From Candidatus Thalassarchaeaceae archaeon (GTDB lineage: Archaea > Thermoplasmatota > Poseidoniia > Poseidoniales > Thalassarchaeaceae): 35,947 bases of DNA. Position 1 is the stretch's first letter. Each line of letters opens with the position of its first letter. Under the pieces are notes generated by a model. The model did no database searches, was not told the origin of the DNA, and worked only from the letters and a program-made list of their open reading frames with translations. The stretch lies in NCBI GenBank assembly GCA_030754395.1, contig JASMAJ010000001.1:1-35947 (forward strand). Direction: 5' to 3'. Below, piece after piece: positions 6,808 to 15,467 of the stretch. Both the position numbers and the translations under genes were made by a program.

Positions 6808-8181
6808 TTATCTGAACCTTAGAGACCGTCCTGCACTTCCTGCAGATGCTACGTCTGTGCCTCTTAGAGGACCATCTCTGTGTCTTTGGTGAACAACCTG
6901 TCCATCAACAATCGTATAGATTGGCCAACCAGTAAGTTCGCATCCTGCGAACGGTGTCCATCCAACTCGAGTCCAAGTGTCTGAGTCTTCGATGACTCGT
7001 CTTGTCTCCATGTCAATTAGTACGAGGTCAGCGTCGTAGCCCTCAGCGAGTCTGCCTTTGCCTTCCATTCCGTAGACATTGGCAGGTCCTTCACACATCC
7101 AACGCGCTACATCTGTAACTGAGCACATGCCTTCTGAAGCATGTGTTAGCATGCATGGTAGAGAGGTTTCAACACCTGGCATTCCCGAGTGTGCCTTTGG
7201 AAATCCTAGGTTTTTATTTTCTAGTGTGTGTGGAGCGTGATCGGTGGCTATACAATCAATCGTTCCATCTTTCAGTCGCTTCCACAAAGTGTCACGGTCG
7301 TGTGAGTAGCGAATTGGAGGATTCATCTTCAGCCGAGTACCAATGCGTTCGACATCGGTATCATCGAATGTGAGGTGTTGTGGACAAGTCTCAGTGGTAA
7401 TTAGGTCACCTTTGTTTGAAGCCAACCAATCCGCTTCTATACCACTAGTAAGATGTAGAACGTGTAATCTGTGGTCATGATCTTTGGCAAGTGCAGAAGC
7501 TCTCTGAGTTGCCATTAGTGCACAGGTCTCGTCTCTCCATTCGGCATGAGCCGCGATATCAGTCCTATGTTTGAATTCGGGCCAGCGCTCATTCAGACGG
7601 TCTTCATCTTCAGCATGTGTTGCGATTATTCCACCAGTATTGGCAAATATATTCTCAAGATGTTTTTGTTGATGAACAAGAAGATCACCCGTACTGCTAC
7701 CCATGAAGACCTTGATTCCACAAATTCCATCAGTTGGTGAAGGGTTATCGGGAGTCCCTACTGCATCTTGCAAATCACTGACATTGTTCGGTGTTGCTCC
7801 GATAAAGAAGCCGTGATGTGTTACTGCATTACGAGCAGCAGAATCAATCTTTGATTGCATTGCCTTCAATGTGGTAGCAGCAGGGAAATTATTTGGCATA
7901 TCTAAGAAAGCAGTAACTCCTCCTGCAGCGGCAGCACGACTTCCACTGCCAATATCTTCTTTCTCAGGCTGTCCTGGTTCTCTGAAGTGTACTTGTGGGT
8001 CAATTGCTCCAGGCAATAGGACCAATCCTTCAGCATCAATAATGACTTCGCCAGAATCTGCAGAAAGCCCTCCCCCTTCTGCAATTGTGCTAATTGTATT
8101 GCCTACAACTCTTAGGTCACCATCAACGATACGACCACCGATTACCATCGATGAATTCTGAATCAACATTCGATGGCTCAT
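6808..8181 (-). CDS. pyrC: Dihydroorotase
   Basis: This 457-residue amidohydrolase catalyses the reversible cyclisation of N-carbamoyl-aspartate to dihydroorotate in pyrimidine synthesis. Visible motifs are DPQVHFREPG at 61-70, GGVTAFLDMPN, IKVFMGSSTG, ATHAEDEDRL, LHVLHLTSG and ATDHAPHT near residue 315, in the order seen in type I dihydroorotases. The usual D-x-H-x-H metal motif reads D-P-Q-V-H, so the first His is Gln; some bacterial dihydroorotases carry a similar Gln form. The ATG at 8181 is used; an ATG four codons in is possible. The stop lies 14 bases from the convergent beta-propeller gene, and no other pyrimidine gene is adjacent. The family is secure, with other cyclic amidohydrolases (allantoinase, hydantoinase) the less likely alternative. 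Confidence 0.88.
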   Translation of the reverse strand: MSHRMLIQNSSMVIGGRIVDGDLRVVGNTISTIAEGGGLSADSGEVIIDAEGLVLLPGAIDPQVHFREPGQPEKEDIGSGSRAAAAGGVTAFLDMPNNFPAATTLKAMQSKIDSAARNAVTHHGFFIGATPNNVSDLQDAVGTPDNPSPTDGICGIKVFMGSSTGDLLVHQQKHLENIFANTGGIIATHAEDEDRLNERWPEFKHRTDIAAHAEWRDETCALMATQRASALAKDHDHRLHVLHLTSGIEADWLASNKGDLITTETCPQHLTFDDTDVERIGTRLKMNPPIRYSHDRDTLWKRLKDGTIDCIATDHAPHTLENKNLGFPKAHSGMPGVETSLPCMLTHASEGMCSVTDVARWMCEGPANVYGMEGKGRLAEGYDADLVLIDMETRRVIEDSDTWTRVGWTPFAGCELTGWPIYTIVDGQVVHQRHRDGPLRGTDVASAGSAGRSLRFR

Positions 8182-8263
8182 GTCCGCTCACTTTCTGCCG
8201 GGTAGCAGACTGCTCAAGACTGTTCTGCTTTGAAACTCATAGTGATTCTGTTATCCCGCGCTG

Positions 8264-8271
8264 TTCAAATA
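8264..8271 (+). promoter_or_regulatory. Candidate TATA box of the initiator tRNA gene
   Basis: TTCAAATA lies 22-29 bases ahead of the mature tRNA 5' end, the position expected for an archaeal TATA element. Confidence 0.4.
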
Positions 8272-8292
8272 ACCGATGCCTTAGGGATGGCT

Positions 8293-8370
8293 AGCGAGTT
8301 TGAGTAGCCAGGTTATCTCGTCGGGCTCATAACCCGGAGACCGGTGGTTCAAATCCACCACTCGCTACCA
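8293..8370 (+). tRNA. Initiator tRNA-Met (CAT), CCA encoded
   Basis: A complete cloverleaf: acceptor AGCGAGT pairs with ACTCGCT, the anticodon loop is CTCATAA with CAT at 8328-8330, the T-arm is GGTGG-TTCAAAT-CCACC, the discriminator is A, and a genomic CCA occupies 8368-8370. The A1-T72 end pair and three consecutive G-C pairs in the anticodon stem are hallmarks of archaeal initiator tRNA rather than elongator tRNA-Met. No intron is seen. Confidence 0.95.
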
Positions 8371-8569
8371 TAATCCTCTAATCAATAAATAATCTAAATC
8401 GAAGAATATAGAATCACAATTAATACGAGAAAAATACAAAGTGAAAGTGTAATAATAACACACTGCTCGCTTATAGACCGCCGATTTCACTTTCAATATA
8501 GAGAAGGGGGTCAATCAGTTCTTCATATACCGAGAGGAAGTCAGATTAGGTGTAGGAAAGGCGAGATAG

Positions 8570-9577
8570 ATGGCCAAAAAGACAGCGAGTGAGAAAATGG
8601 AAGAAGACGACGGTTCGATAATGATTGATGTTGATGAACAACAAGCAACCATAGAGGACTTACCAGGTGTGGGACCTGCGACCGCAGAAAAATTACGAGA
8701 AGCAGGATTCGACGAATTACTTGCAATTGCAGTAATGAGCCCTACTGAATTAGGTGAACAAGCTGAACTTGGTGAGGCAGTATCCTCAAAGATAATTCAA
8801 GGAGCAAAGAAATTGGCAAACATTGGTGGATTCGTTTCTGGAAACACTCTACTTGAACGCCGAAGTGAGGTACAGAAACTCACTTCAGGTTCTGCAGCTC
8901 TTGACGAATTATTAGGTGGCGGATTCGAAACCCAAGCAATTGTCGAGGTTTATGGTGAATTTGGTAGTGGAAAAACTCAGATCGGCCATCAGTTAGCTGT
9001 AAACACATTACTCCCTCTTGAGCAGGGTGGATTTGATGGAGAGGTCTTCTACATAGATACAGAAGACACATTCCGTCCTGAAAGAATAGCACAAATGGCT
9101 GAAGGAGTTGGTCTAGATCCGATCCTGGTTCTTGACAGAATTCATGTTGCTCGTGCTTACAACTCTGCACACCAAATGCTACTAGTTGATGAGATTAAGA
9201 GGGCATCGAAAAATATTGATGTTAAATTGATAATTGTAGATTCGCTCACCAGTCATTTCCGTGCAGAGTATGTTGGAAGAGGTCAGTTAGCACCCCGTCA
9301 ACAAAAACTCAATCGTCACTTGAAGGAACTAAAGCAACTATCAGATGTTCATAATGCACTAGTTCTTGTTACAAATCAAGTGATGTCCAGACCCGATGCG
9401 TTGTGGGGGGATCCAACCAAGGCCATTGGAGGACATATTGTTGGTCATGCAAGTACATTCCGCCTCTATTTGAGGAAGTCAAAGGGAGGGCGAAGAATTG
9501 CTCGTCTAGTTGACAGCCCTAACCTTCCAGAAGGAGAGGCCGTGTTTACCGTGACTGCCGAGGGCCTCAAAGATTGA
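8570..9577 (+). CDS. radA: DNA repair and recombination protein RadA
   Basis: 335 residues, the usual size for archaeal RadA, the RecA/Rad51-family ATPase that forms filaments on single-stranded DNA and drives strand exchange. It has an acidic N-terminus, a helix-hairpin-helix domain (IEDLPGVGPATAEKLREAG, residues 28-46), Walker A GEFGSGKT at 129-136, Walker B LIIVD at 220-224, and the L1/L2 region up to GGHIVGHASTFRLYLRKSKG. The start ATG at 8570 is preceded by a purine-rich stretch. About 200 bases separate it from the tRNA, enough for its own promoter. The stop codon falls in the loop of a perfect 11-bp hairpin. Confidence 0.97.
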   Translation: MAKKTASEKMEEDDGSIMIDVDEQQATIEDLPGVGPATAEKLREAGFDELLAIAVMSPTELGEQAELGEAVSSKIIQGAKKLANIGGFVSGNTLLERRSEVQKLTSGSAALDELLGGGFETQAIVEVYGEFGSGKTQIGHQLAVNTLLPLEQGGFDGEVFYIDTEDTFRPERIAQMAEGVGLDPILVLDRIHVARAYNSAHQMLLVDEIKRASKNIDVKLIIVDSLTSHFRAEYVGRGQLAPRQQKLNRHLKELKQLSDVHNALVLVTNQVMSRPDALWGDPTKAIGGHIVGHASTFRLYLRKSKGGRRIARLVDSPNLPEGEAVFTVTAEGLKD

Positions 9578-9588
9578 TTTGAGGCCCT
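9561..9588 (+). terminator. 11-bp perfect hairpin enclosing the radA stop codon
   Basis: AGGGCCTCAAA (9561-9571) is perfectly complementary to TTTGAGGCCCT (9578-9588). The six-base loop GATTGA (9572-9577) contains the TGA stop. There is no immediate T-tract; a run of five T lies about 35 bases further on. Confidence 0.55.
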
Positions 9589-9669
9589 TGGGGTCCGATT
9601 CGAGGTAACCTGGAAATATTATTTTTCCATATTTATCTCTAATATTCAGTTTAGATTATTGATTATTAT

Positions 9670-9897
9670 TCAAAATGACTCATCCCCCGGGCCTCCTGGA
9701 ATCTCCCGAGCTACCAAGAAGTAAAGTATAGAGCCAGTAATTACAGCAGCGAGTCCTTTCCACGCACCAAGTTCATCTGCAGGTGGAATGATTGTCGCTT
9801 CTTGCATCCAAGAAAGTACTGCAAACATAATTCCGAATGCAGATATAAATAGCCAAAAAGCAAGAATTCTCTCTCTATTTACTTGTTTTTTCATCAT
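9670..9897 (-). CDS. Small two-helix membrane protein
   Basis: 75 residues with two hydrophobic segments (ILAFWLFISAFGIMFAVLSW, and GLAAVITGSILYFLVA), a basic N-terminus and a short Gly/Asp-rich tail. It follows the oligoendopeptidase stop by six bases on the same strand. Read on the minus strand, GAGGCG a few bases ahead of ATG 9897 can serve as a ribosome binding site, so the two genes are probably cotranscribed. The family is not recognised. Being the last gene of a two-gene unit, it may be a membrane partner of the peptidase or an unrelated rider. Confidence 0.65.
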   Translation of the reverse strand: MMKKQVNRERILAFWLFISAFGIMFAVLSWMQEATIIPPADELGAWKGLAAVITGSILYFLVAREIPGGPGDESF

Positions 9898-9903
9898 TTC
9901 GCC

Positions 9904-11586
9904 TCAAATTGGAATAGTCTCAAGGGTGGTTTCAATTTCTCCGATTAGGTTTCTAACGTGCTCTTCACTGAAGGATAGTGACAGGTCGCTGGCCTTGAAT
10001 AAATCAGCAAGTCCCATTGTGTATCCTAGAGAAAGTCCAGACTTGTATTTTGTCAGAGCGGTAGCCGCATCATTTCGGTGATATTGCCACATCTGAAGCG
10101 CACCTAGTTGGGCTATTCCATAGTCAACATAGTAAAATGGGACTCCGAAGAGGTGGCCTTGTCTTTGCCATGATAATTTTCTATAATTTTCTAAGCCACT
10201 ATGGTCTAATTTTGCTCCAAATCTTTCTCCAAGTTGCAGCCACTTCTGTTCTCTTTCTTCACGGGAATGATTTGGATTTGCATAAATCCAATGTTGGAAG
10301 GCGTCTATTGTTGCACACCAAGGCATGAATGCGATGATATCTTCTAGATGGTTTCTTCTTGCTCTATTTGCATCTTCTTTCGAATAGAACTCATCCCATT
10401 GAGGGTGGGTTAGAAGTTCCATAGACATACTCGCAACCTCTGCAAATTCAATCGGAGAGTTTCGCTCATGAATTAGATCCAGATGGCCGCTGTAGAACGA
10501 GTGAAATGCATGTCCGGCCTCGTGAATCATTGTCTCAACATTTCGTTGTGTTCCTGCGGCGTTCATGAAAATAAATGGCATCCTACTCTTCTGTAGGTAA
10601 TACTGGTAACCACCTGGGGCCTTTCCAGGACGGCTATCTAAGTCTAAGCAATCATTCGCATCTAATTTATCAAAAAGAGTTCCTAATTCTTCAGACATTG
10701 AGTGGAACATTCTAGAGCAGCCATCGACTAAATCTTGTACACCAATGAATGGTTTTAGAGGTGTTCTTCCTTTCACATCCACTCCCATATCCCAAGGACG
10801 GAGTGCCTCAAGTTGGAGTTCTTGCATTCGTTCTACATCAGTCTTATGACGTAGTGGTTGACATACCACTTCGATAGAATTATGGAATTCTAGGCAATCT
10901 TCGATTGTGTAATCAAATCGATGCATTGCAGCGAACATATATTGCTGAAACCCATCGAATCCCGCATTGGTAGCTATCTGATGTCTTATCTGAATCATTT
11001 CATCAAAGATTTCTGATAATTTCTCAGAATCTTCGAATCTTCTTTGTGCAACGGCACGCCAAGCCGCCTCTCTAACAGAGCGATCTGTGTTTTCAAGATA
11101 TATTGCCATCTGAGGAATTGTCTTTTTTTCTCCATCAAATTCAATAATTTGAGCCCCGCAAATTTCATCATATTTTGTATCAAGTTTTGTAACCCTTGTC
11201 TGAAGAGGAATATTTTCTTCACGGAAAATTTCAATGTCAGTTTTGAGCCCTTTGATTAGAATATCATAACGCTCTGGTAATTCATCAACAGATGGGTGTT
11301 GAACTATTCTTTTGTTTAGAATGTCGCTATATTCAGACAACTTTGGTTGCACATTCTCAACAAAGTTCATCCATGCTTTCTGAATTTCCTCATTATCAGT
11401 GTGACAAGTCATATTGATGTAAAGTCGGGCTCTAGCTTCTGAGATAATTTCTGAAAGAGCAGAACGATCATGAATAAACGTCTCCAAACAACTTGAGCAA
11501 GAAAGTTTCCTATCCCTTAGGTCATTCATATAAGGTTCAATTTCTATCCACGAACTACCGTCTAAGTCGTCTGGCATGAATCCCAT
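9904..11586 (-). CDS. pepF: Oligoendopeptidase F family (M3) metallopeptidase
   Basis: About 560 residues. The zinc motif HEAGH begins near residue 355 within MIHEAGHAFHSFYSG, with the downstream Glu (FAEVASMSMELL) expected of M3 peptidases. Before it lies the long helical N-terminal region that forms one wall of the peptide channel in this family. These are cytosolic enzymes that hydrolyse short peptides, and no signal peptide is seen. ATG 11586 is preferred over the adjacent TTG at 11589 because AGGGGA sits about five bases upstream; ATG 11577 is also possible. A small membrane protein gene follows six bases after the stop. Confidence 0.92.
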   Translation of the reverse strand: MGFMPDDLDGSSWIEIEPYMNDLRDRKLSCSSCLETFIHDRSALSEIISEARARLYINMTCHTDNEEIQKAWMNFVENVQPKLSEYSDILNKRIVQHPSVDELPERYDILIKGLKTDIEIFREENIPLQTRVTKLDTKYDEICGAQIIEFDGEKKTIPQMAIYLENTDRSVREAAWRAVAQRRFEDSEKLSEIFDEMIQIRHQIATNAGFDGFQQYMFAAMHRFDYTIEDCLEFHNSIEVVCQPLRHKTDVERMQELQLEALRPWDMGVDVKGRTPLKPFIGVQDLVDGCSRMFHSMSEELGTLFDKLDANDCLDLDSRPGKAPGGYQYYLQKSRMPFIFMNAAGTQRNVETMIHEAGHAFHSFYSGHLDLIHERNSPIEFAEVASMSMELLTHPQWDEFYSKEDANRARRNHLEDIIAFMPWCATIDAFQHWIYANPNHSREEREQKWLQLGERFGAKLDHSGLENYRKLSWQRQGHLFGVPFYYVDYGIAQLGALQMWQYHRNDAATALTKYKSGLSLGYTMGLADLFKASDLSLSFSEEHVRNLIGEIETTLETIPI

Positions 11587-11631
11587 CAAATCCCCTGCTT
11601 CAGTTATTGGTAGAGTTACTCGTCTATCAGT

Positions 11632-11650
11632 TTGACCCCACAGGGGTCAA
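11632..11650 (-). terminator. Hairpin overlapping the cgi121 stop codon
   Basis: TTGACCCCACAGGGGTCAA is a perfect 8-bp stem with a three-base loop. The TGA stop of the Cgi121-like gene (11647-11649) is inside the stem. No T-tract follows on the minus strand. Confidence 0.5.
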
Positions 11651-12222
11651 CCATGCATATCAGCCATTGCGGCATGATTAAGGAAGGCATTCTCTATGTG
11701 CTCAAATGAAATTTCATCTCCATTATTCCTTACACCAATTCTAACTAATCCCTCATTACTCGGTCTTGGTCTTTGTACAACCAATGAAGCCTTCAGATGT
11801 AGTTGTAATCTTTCGAATTCTTTGGTATTATCATTGAAAATCTCTCTAGGAATCTCAATGTTTGCGAAACCATCTCCAATTTCTAGTTCAGGAATATGAA
11901 CAATCCAAGCTTTCTCATCCCCACTAGTCAATCCCGCTCGTTCAAATGCCGTTCTAATTTGATGAGTGCCCGATAAAATACGCAAGAATTCAGTATCTGG
12001 TGCTCTAGAAGTCATACTCTCTGAAATTTCTCTACGTCTTAGTGCATGCCAAACAGTCCACAAGTGAACTTCGCTCGCAGCGACATCAAAAGCCATCAGA
12101 AGCCAGCGTTCATTCGGTCTCCATTCATTGAATAGAGCAACTACCTTCATTGGGTCATCTATTGGCTCTCGAAACCTGATACCCCAGGCGGGGAACCACG
12201 GTACCCGATGTGATTTCTCCAC
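11647..12222 (-). CDS. cgi121: KEOPS complex subunit Cgi121-like protein
   Basis: 191 residues. The central part matches Cgi121/TPRKB: AASEVHLWTVWHALRRRE, then FLRILSGTHQIRTAFERAGL (the ISGT.QI..A...G signature), then a strand like WIVHIPEL. Cgi121 belongs to the KEOPS complex (Kae1, Bud32, Cgi121, Pcc1), which makes the t6A37 modification of ANN-decoding tRNAs; Cgi121 binds the tRNA 3' CCA end. The GTG at 12222 is the only start that keeps the whole N-terminal strand. It lies 39 bases after the Hel308 gene on the same strand, a pairing also seen in other archaea. Kae1, Bud32 and Pcc1 are not in the window. The C-terminal ~60 residues are less typical. Confidence 0.78.
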   Translation of the reverse strand: MEKSHRVPWFPAWGIRFREPIDDPMKVVALFNEWRPNERWLLMAFDVAASEVHLWTVWHALRRREISESMTSRAPDTEFLRILSGTHQIRTAFERAGLTSGDEKAWIVHIPELEIGDGFANIEIPREIFNDNTKEFERLQLHLKASLVVQRPRPSNEGLVRIGVRNNGDEISFEHIENAFLNHAAMADMHG

Positions 12223-12261
12223 GTCCGGCGAAGGCTTCTGACTGATGAATTATGCCGCTCA

Positions 12262-14814
12262 TTACCTTCTTCGAGAAATTCTAGTAGCTTCAGTAACAAT
12301 ATTGCCCACAAGTGTTGGACTCCAGCCACGAATATCTGCTAACTTAGAACGATCTTTTTCAGTTAGAGAAGCAACATCTAGAGCCGTTTCAACACCTAGT
12401 AGATTCACCATTTCTCTTGCTCTAGTTCTACCCACACCTCTAATTGTCACTAATCCTAGTAGTTCTGATCTACATCCATATCTTACGCGGCGATGTAGTT
12501 CACTAATCGCATCAACCAAATTTCGATGACCTTCTGGATCAAGATAACGCTGTTCTTCATCTTCCGAGAGAATTTCACGCATTGCAAACAGTAACCATTC
12601 TGCCAGATCAACTCTACTTCGCAAATCACCGGGTTGTACATTCCAGCGATTCTCAAGGTCATCCATCTTTGTCTCTTCAATCCATTCTTGGAGTACTAAT
12701 ACACCCTTCATCCTTCTTTCCTGGTCCGAGTCAACAGGTTCAGCAAGGAATTCTCTTTCATGATTGTGAATTGCAGAATTAATTAGGTCCCATTCTTCTT
12801 TCCGAGGCCACAATGCTATGAAATCAGGTGTACAGGCCGCTAGGTGAAGAAGACCTAGAGGAGAGATCTGATGAATGTCGTCGACTCCTCTCATTACATT
12901 CATAGCTACTTTCAATCCATCTTGGATTATTCTTCCTGAGATTGGATTGAGGTACAATCTTGCAACTCGCTGTCCGAGCGCAGTAGCCTCATAGGTCATC
13001 GCTGCTGAATCTGGTAGAGATTCCTCACGTTCAGTTTGCAGACTTGCCTTTCTAAATCCGAAGATAGCAGGCCCTTTACGAGGGGCGAGTGTTGTTGAGG
13101 AGATTTCTTTTTTCTCTGTGATCTCAAGTCCGGGTATTGAACTACTAGTTTTTGCCCAAGTAGGCATTTCATCTTGCCAATTCTCCTCCTCTCTCGGAGA
13201 TTTATTTTGCCGATTTTTTATTCGGTCTAGAACCTCCTTAGATTCCCCCATTCTAGTTATCATTTCATTTATTGTTAACCAACTGACTACGTCATCTATT
13301 CTAGATTCTAGCATATCACTCTCAATTTGTGTGGCGAGAAATGTTTCTCCAAAGAACCTACTCAGTGCATCTCTATCTCTAATTCCACTCGTAGCAATAA
13401 TTGACAATATATGAGTCAGAAGAGCGGGATCTTCTTCGGGTCTCAGAGCAGAAGGATTAGCAAGTTTAGAAGTGACTTCCTCGGCATCACTCAAAAGATA
13501 TCTATCTACTAGATTCAGTTCCTCATCGTTATCCTTTGCAATAATCCAAGCGTCGCCAGCATTGTCGTATTTTGGTCGTCCTGCTCTGCCCAACATTTGC
13601 CTTATTTCCATCACTGGAACGGGCATTGATCCTCCTGCCACACTACTCCATCTTCGATAATCTCTGACAATCACTCTCCGTGCGGGTAAGTTGACACCTT
13701 GTGCAAGAGTCGGTGTAGCAACAATAGCTAGCAATGTACCGTTTCTGAATGAATCTTCGATAGTTTTCCGCTGTGCATAAGTCAATCCGGCGTGATGGAA
13801 GGCAATACCTCCTTTTACTGAATTTGCCAATGCTCTTCCCATAGCCGACATGTTTTCTCTTTGAGTCAAGTTTTGGGCAATAGAATCCCATTCTTCTGCC
13901 ATTTTATTGCTATATCTCGAAGAATTTTGCTTGACTCCTTTGTCAACATGTTTAGCCAATTCTCGGGCTTCTTTTTGAGCCGATGCACGGGAGTTAACAA
14001 AGATTAGAATTTGCCCTCCGGAATCTACAGTATCATCAAGAACGGCCTGAAGTTTACGAGTTTTCTTACCTTCTATGGTTCTAGGTTCTGGCCACTCACT
14101 ATCTTCAGGTCCGTCAATACGGTGAACTTTGACATCTAAACCAGTTAGTGTGCCTGAGTGAAGTTGAATTGGTCGCCATTCGGATTCTATCAGTTTAGCA
14201 TCCAACCATTCTGCCATTTGAGCACCATTGCCTACAGTTGCCGATAGAGCAATAATCTGGGCTTCAGGCCTTGAATGTCTGATTCTCGACAGTAGAACCT
14301 CAAGAGTAGGCCCTCTGCCTATATCATGCAATAGATGGAATTCATCTGATACAACAACTCCAATTTTTTCCATCAAATTACTTCTTGTTCTCAATAAAGA
14401 ATCTAATTTTTCGCTCGTACAGACTAATATATCGGCCTCTTCAATTTTATCAGTCTCGCCTCCTCTATCACCTATTGCGATTCCAACAGTTAGCCCCACC
14501 AATCCGGCTAATTCGCGTAACTCCTCGACTTTTTCCGATGCTAGAGCCTTGAGTGGTACAATGTACAAACCTCTACATCCTTCAAGATCAGTAAGTAGCC
14601 TCTGAATCATGGTCAAATGAGCAACCAGTGATTTACCGCTAGCAGTAGGAATTGTTAGCATCAAATTTCTTCCAGATAGAGAATAGGGAAGAGCCTCTTG
14701 CTGGGGTGGAAACAACTCCTCTATATCCCATTCCGATTTTAAAAAATGAATCAACCGCGAATCTAATTCGATGTCTGCGAGAGACACCGGAGCAAGGTCT
14801 TCACCAGCGGCCAC
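12262..14814 (-). CDS. hel308: Hel308-type ATP-dependent DNA helicase
   Basis: A Ski2-like superfamily 2 helicase of 850 residues. Motifs: Q-like FPPQQEAL near 35-42, Walker A PTASGKS at 56-62, DEFH at 157-160, SAT at 191-193, and motif VI QMLGRAGRP near 410. A winged-helix and ratchet domain follow, then a C-terminal helix-hairpin-helix (LVTIRGVGRTRAREMVNLLG). Hel308 unwinds lagging strands at stalled forks in archaea. It is longer than the usual ~700 residues, largely through a charged, low-complexity stretch around residues 510-600. The start is a GTG without a clear ribosome binding site, so the exact N-terminus is uncertain. The Cgi121-like gene is immediately downstream. Confidence 0.93.
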   Translation of the reverse strand: MAAGEDLAPVSLADIELDSRLIHFLKSEWDIEELFPPQQEALPYSLSGRNLMLTIPTASGKSLVAHLTMIQRLLTDLEGCRGLYIVPLKALASEKVEELRELAGLVGLTVGIAIGDRGGETDKIEEADILVCTSEKLDSLLRTRSNLMEKIGVVVSDEFHLLHDIGRGPTLEVLLSRIRHSRPEAQIIALSATVGNGAQMAEWLDAKLIESEWRPIQLHSGTLTGLDVKVHRIDGPEDSEWPEPRTIEGKKTRKLQAVLDDTVDSGGQILIFVNSRASAQKEARELAKHVDKGVKQNSSRYSNKMAEEWDSIAQNLTQRENMSAMGRALANSVKGGIAFHHAGLTYAQRKTIEDSFRNGTLLAIVATPTLAQGVNLPARRVIVRDYRRWSSVAGGSMPVPVMEIRQMLGRAGRPKYDNAGDAWIIAKDNDEELNLVDRYLLSDAEEVTSKLANPSALRPEEDPALLTHILSIIATSGIRDRDALSRFFGETFLATQIESDMLESRIDDVVSWLTINEMITRMGESKEVLDRIKNRQNKSPREEENWQDEMPTWAKTSSSIPGLEITEKKEISSTTLAPRKGPAIFGFRKASLQTEREESLPDSAAMTYEATALGQRVARLYLNPISGRIIQDGLKVAMNVMRGVDDIHQISPLGLLHLAACTPDFIALWPRKEEWDLINSAIHNHEREFLAEPVDSDQERRMKGVLVLQEWIEETKMDDLENRWNVQPGDLRSRVDLAEWLLFAMREILSEDEEQRYLDPEGHRNLVDAISELHRRVRYGCRSELLGLVTIRGVGRTRAREMVNLLGVETALDVASLTEKDRSKLADIRGWSPTLVGNIVTEATRISRRR

Positions 14815-14901
14815 GACTAAACTCAGAATCCGCCGTTCTAAAGGATGTCTAGGGCTTAATGAGAAAACTAAAACTGATTAAATGGGGTTTGAGTATTGAA
14901 T

Positions 14902-15381
14902 TCAATTCCAGCGGTGAAATGCAGGATGACCTTCAGTAACTGCTACGAAAAGCCCATCACCAGTAGCACAAATCTTGTCTTCGGCCATCAATGTCATCTT
15001 GACAGTCGCTCTGTCTTCTTTGAGTTCTGTTACTTCTCCAGTGACAATTAGTTCCTGACCAAAGGGGGTAGGTCGACGGAGTTTGACATTGTAGTTCGCG
15101 GTTACGGTACAGGGTGGCTGCGAATCTCCAGCAGCATCCATGAGAGCAATTGCCGCTGTCCAATTTCCGTGACAATCCATTAGTGCACCAATTATTCCAC
15201 CATTGATCATTCCAGGAAATGCTTGATGTTCTAAGGTGGGTGTAAATCGCATTTTTAATCCACTTTCAGACCTTAGTGAACGAATTCTCAATCCATTCTT
15301 ATTAGCAGGTCCACAACCGAAACAGATACTGTTTGGTGCATATGTCTCTTGCACAGAAGGTGTCTCATCAGTACACATCAT
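14902..15381 (-). CDS. Hotdog-fold (PaaI/4HBT-like) thioesterase family protein
   Basis: About 159 residues from ATG 15381; the next codon is also ATG. GGGGAG three to six bases upstream on the minus strand supports this start over the more distant TTG at 15438. The sequence CFGCGPANKNGLRI is common at the N-terminus of this thioesterase group, followed by the core helix MINGGIIGALMDCHGNWTA and the strands NYNVKLRRPTPFG and VTGEVTEL. The family hydrolyses acyl-CoA or related thioesters; the substrate cannot be predicted. It is divergent from the AstE-like gene. The fold is likely, the function generic. Confidence 0.82.
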   Translation of the reverse strand: MMCTDETPSVQETYAPNSICFGCGPANKNGLRIRSLRSESGLKMRFTPTLEHQAFPGMINGGIIGALMDCHGNWTAAIALMDAAGDSQPPCTVTANYNVKLRRPTPFGQELIVTGEVTELKEDRATVKMTLMAEDKICATGDGLFVAVTEGHPAFHRWN

Positions 15382-15467
15382 TGACTCCCCATGAGTATCC
15401 CCATTCAACAATTTCGACAGGTATTCTTTGCCTAACAATCATATTTCGCCCACTCTCCACAAGGTCA

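Noticed and set aside
8442..8495. Inverted TGAAAGTG / CACTTTCA ahead of radA
   Set aside because: Eight AT-rich bases 38 apart in a 200-base spacer can arise by chance; nothing else supports an operator.
8371..8569. 199-base spacer between the tRNA and radA, searched for a small gene or RNA
   Set aside because: It is AT-rich with no open frame of interest and no compelling stem; probably just the radA promoter region.
15333..15467. Long N-terminal extension of the AstE-like protein
   Set aside because: It would overlap the well-supported start of the divergent thioesterase gene, and a TTG preceded by AAGGT is available at 15468.
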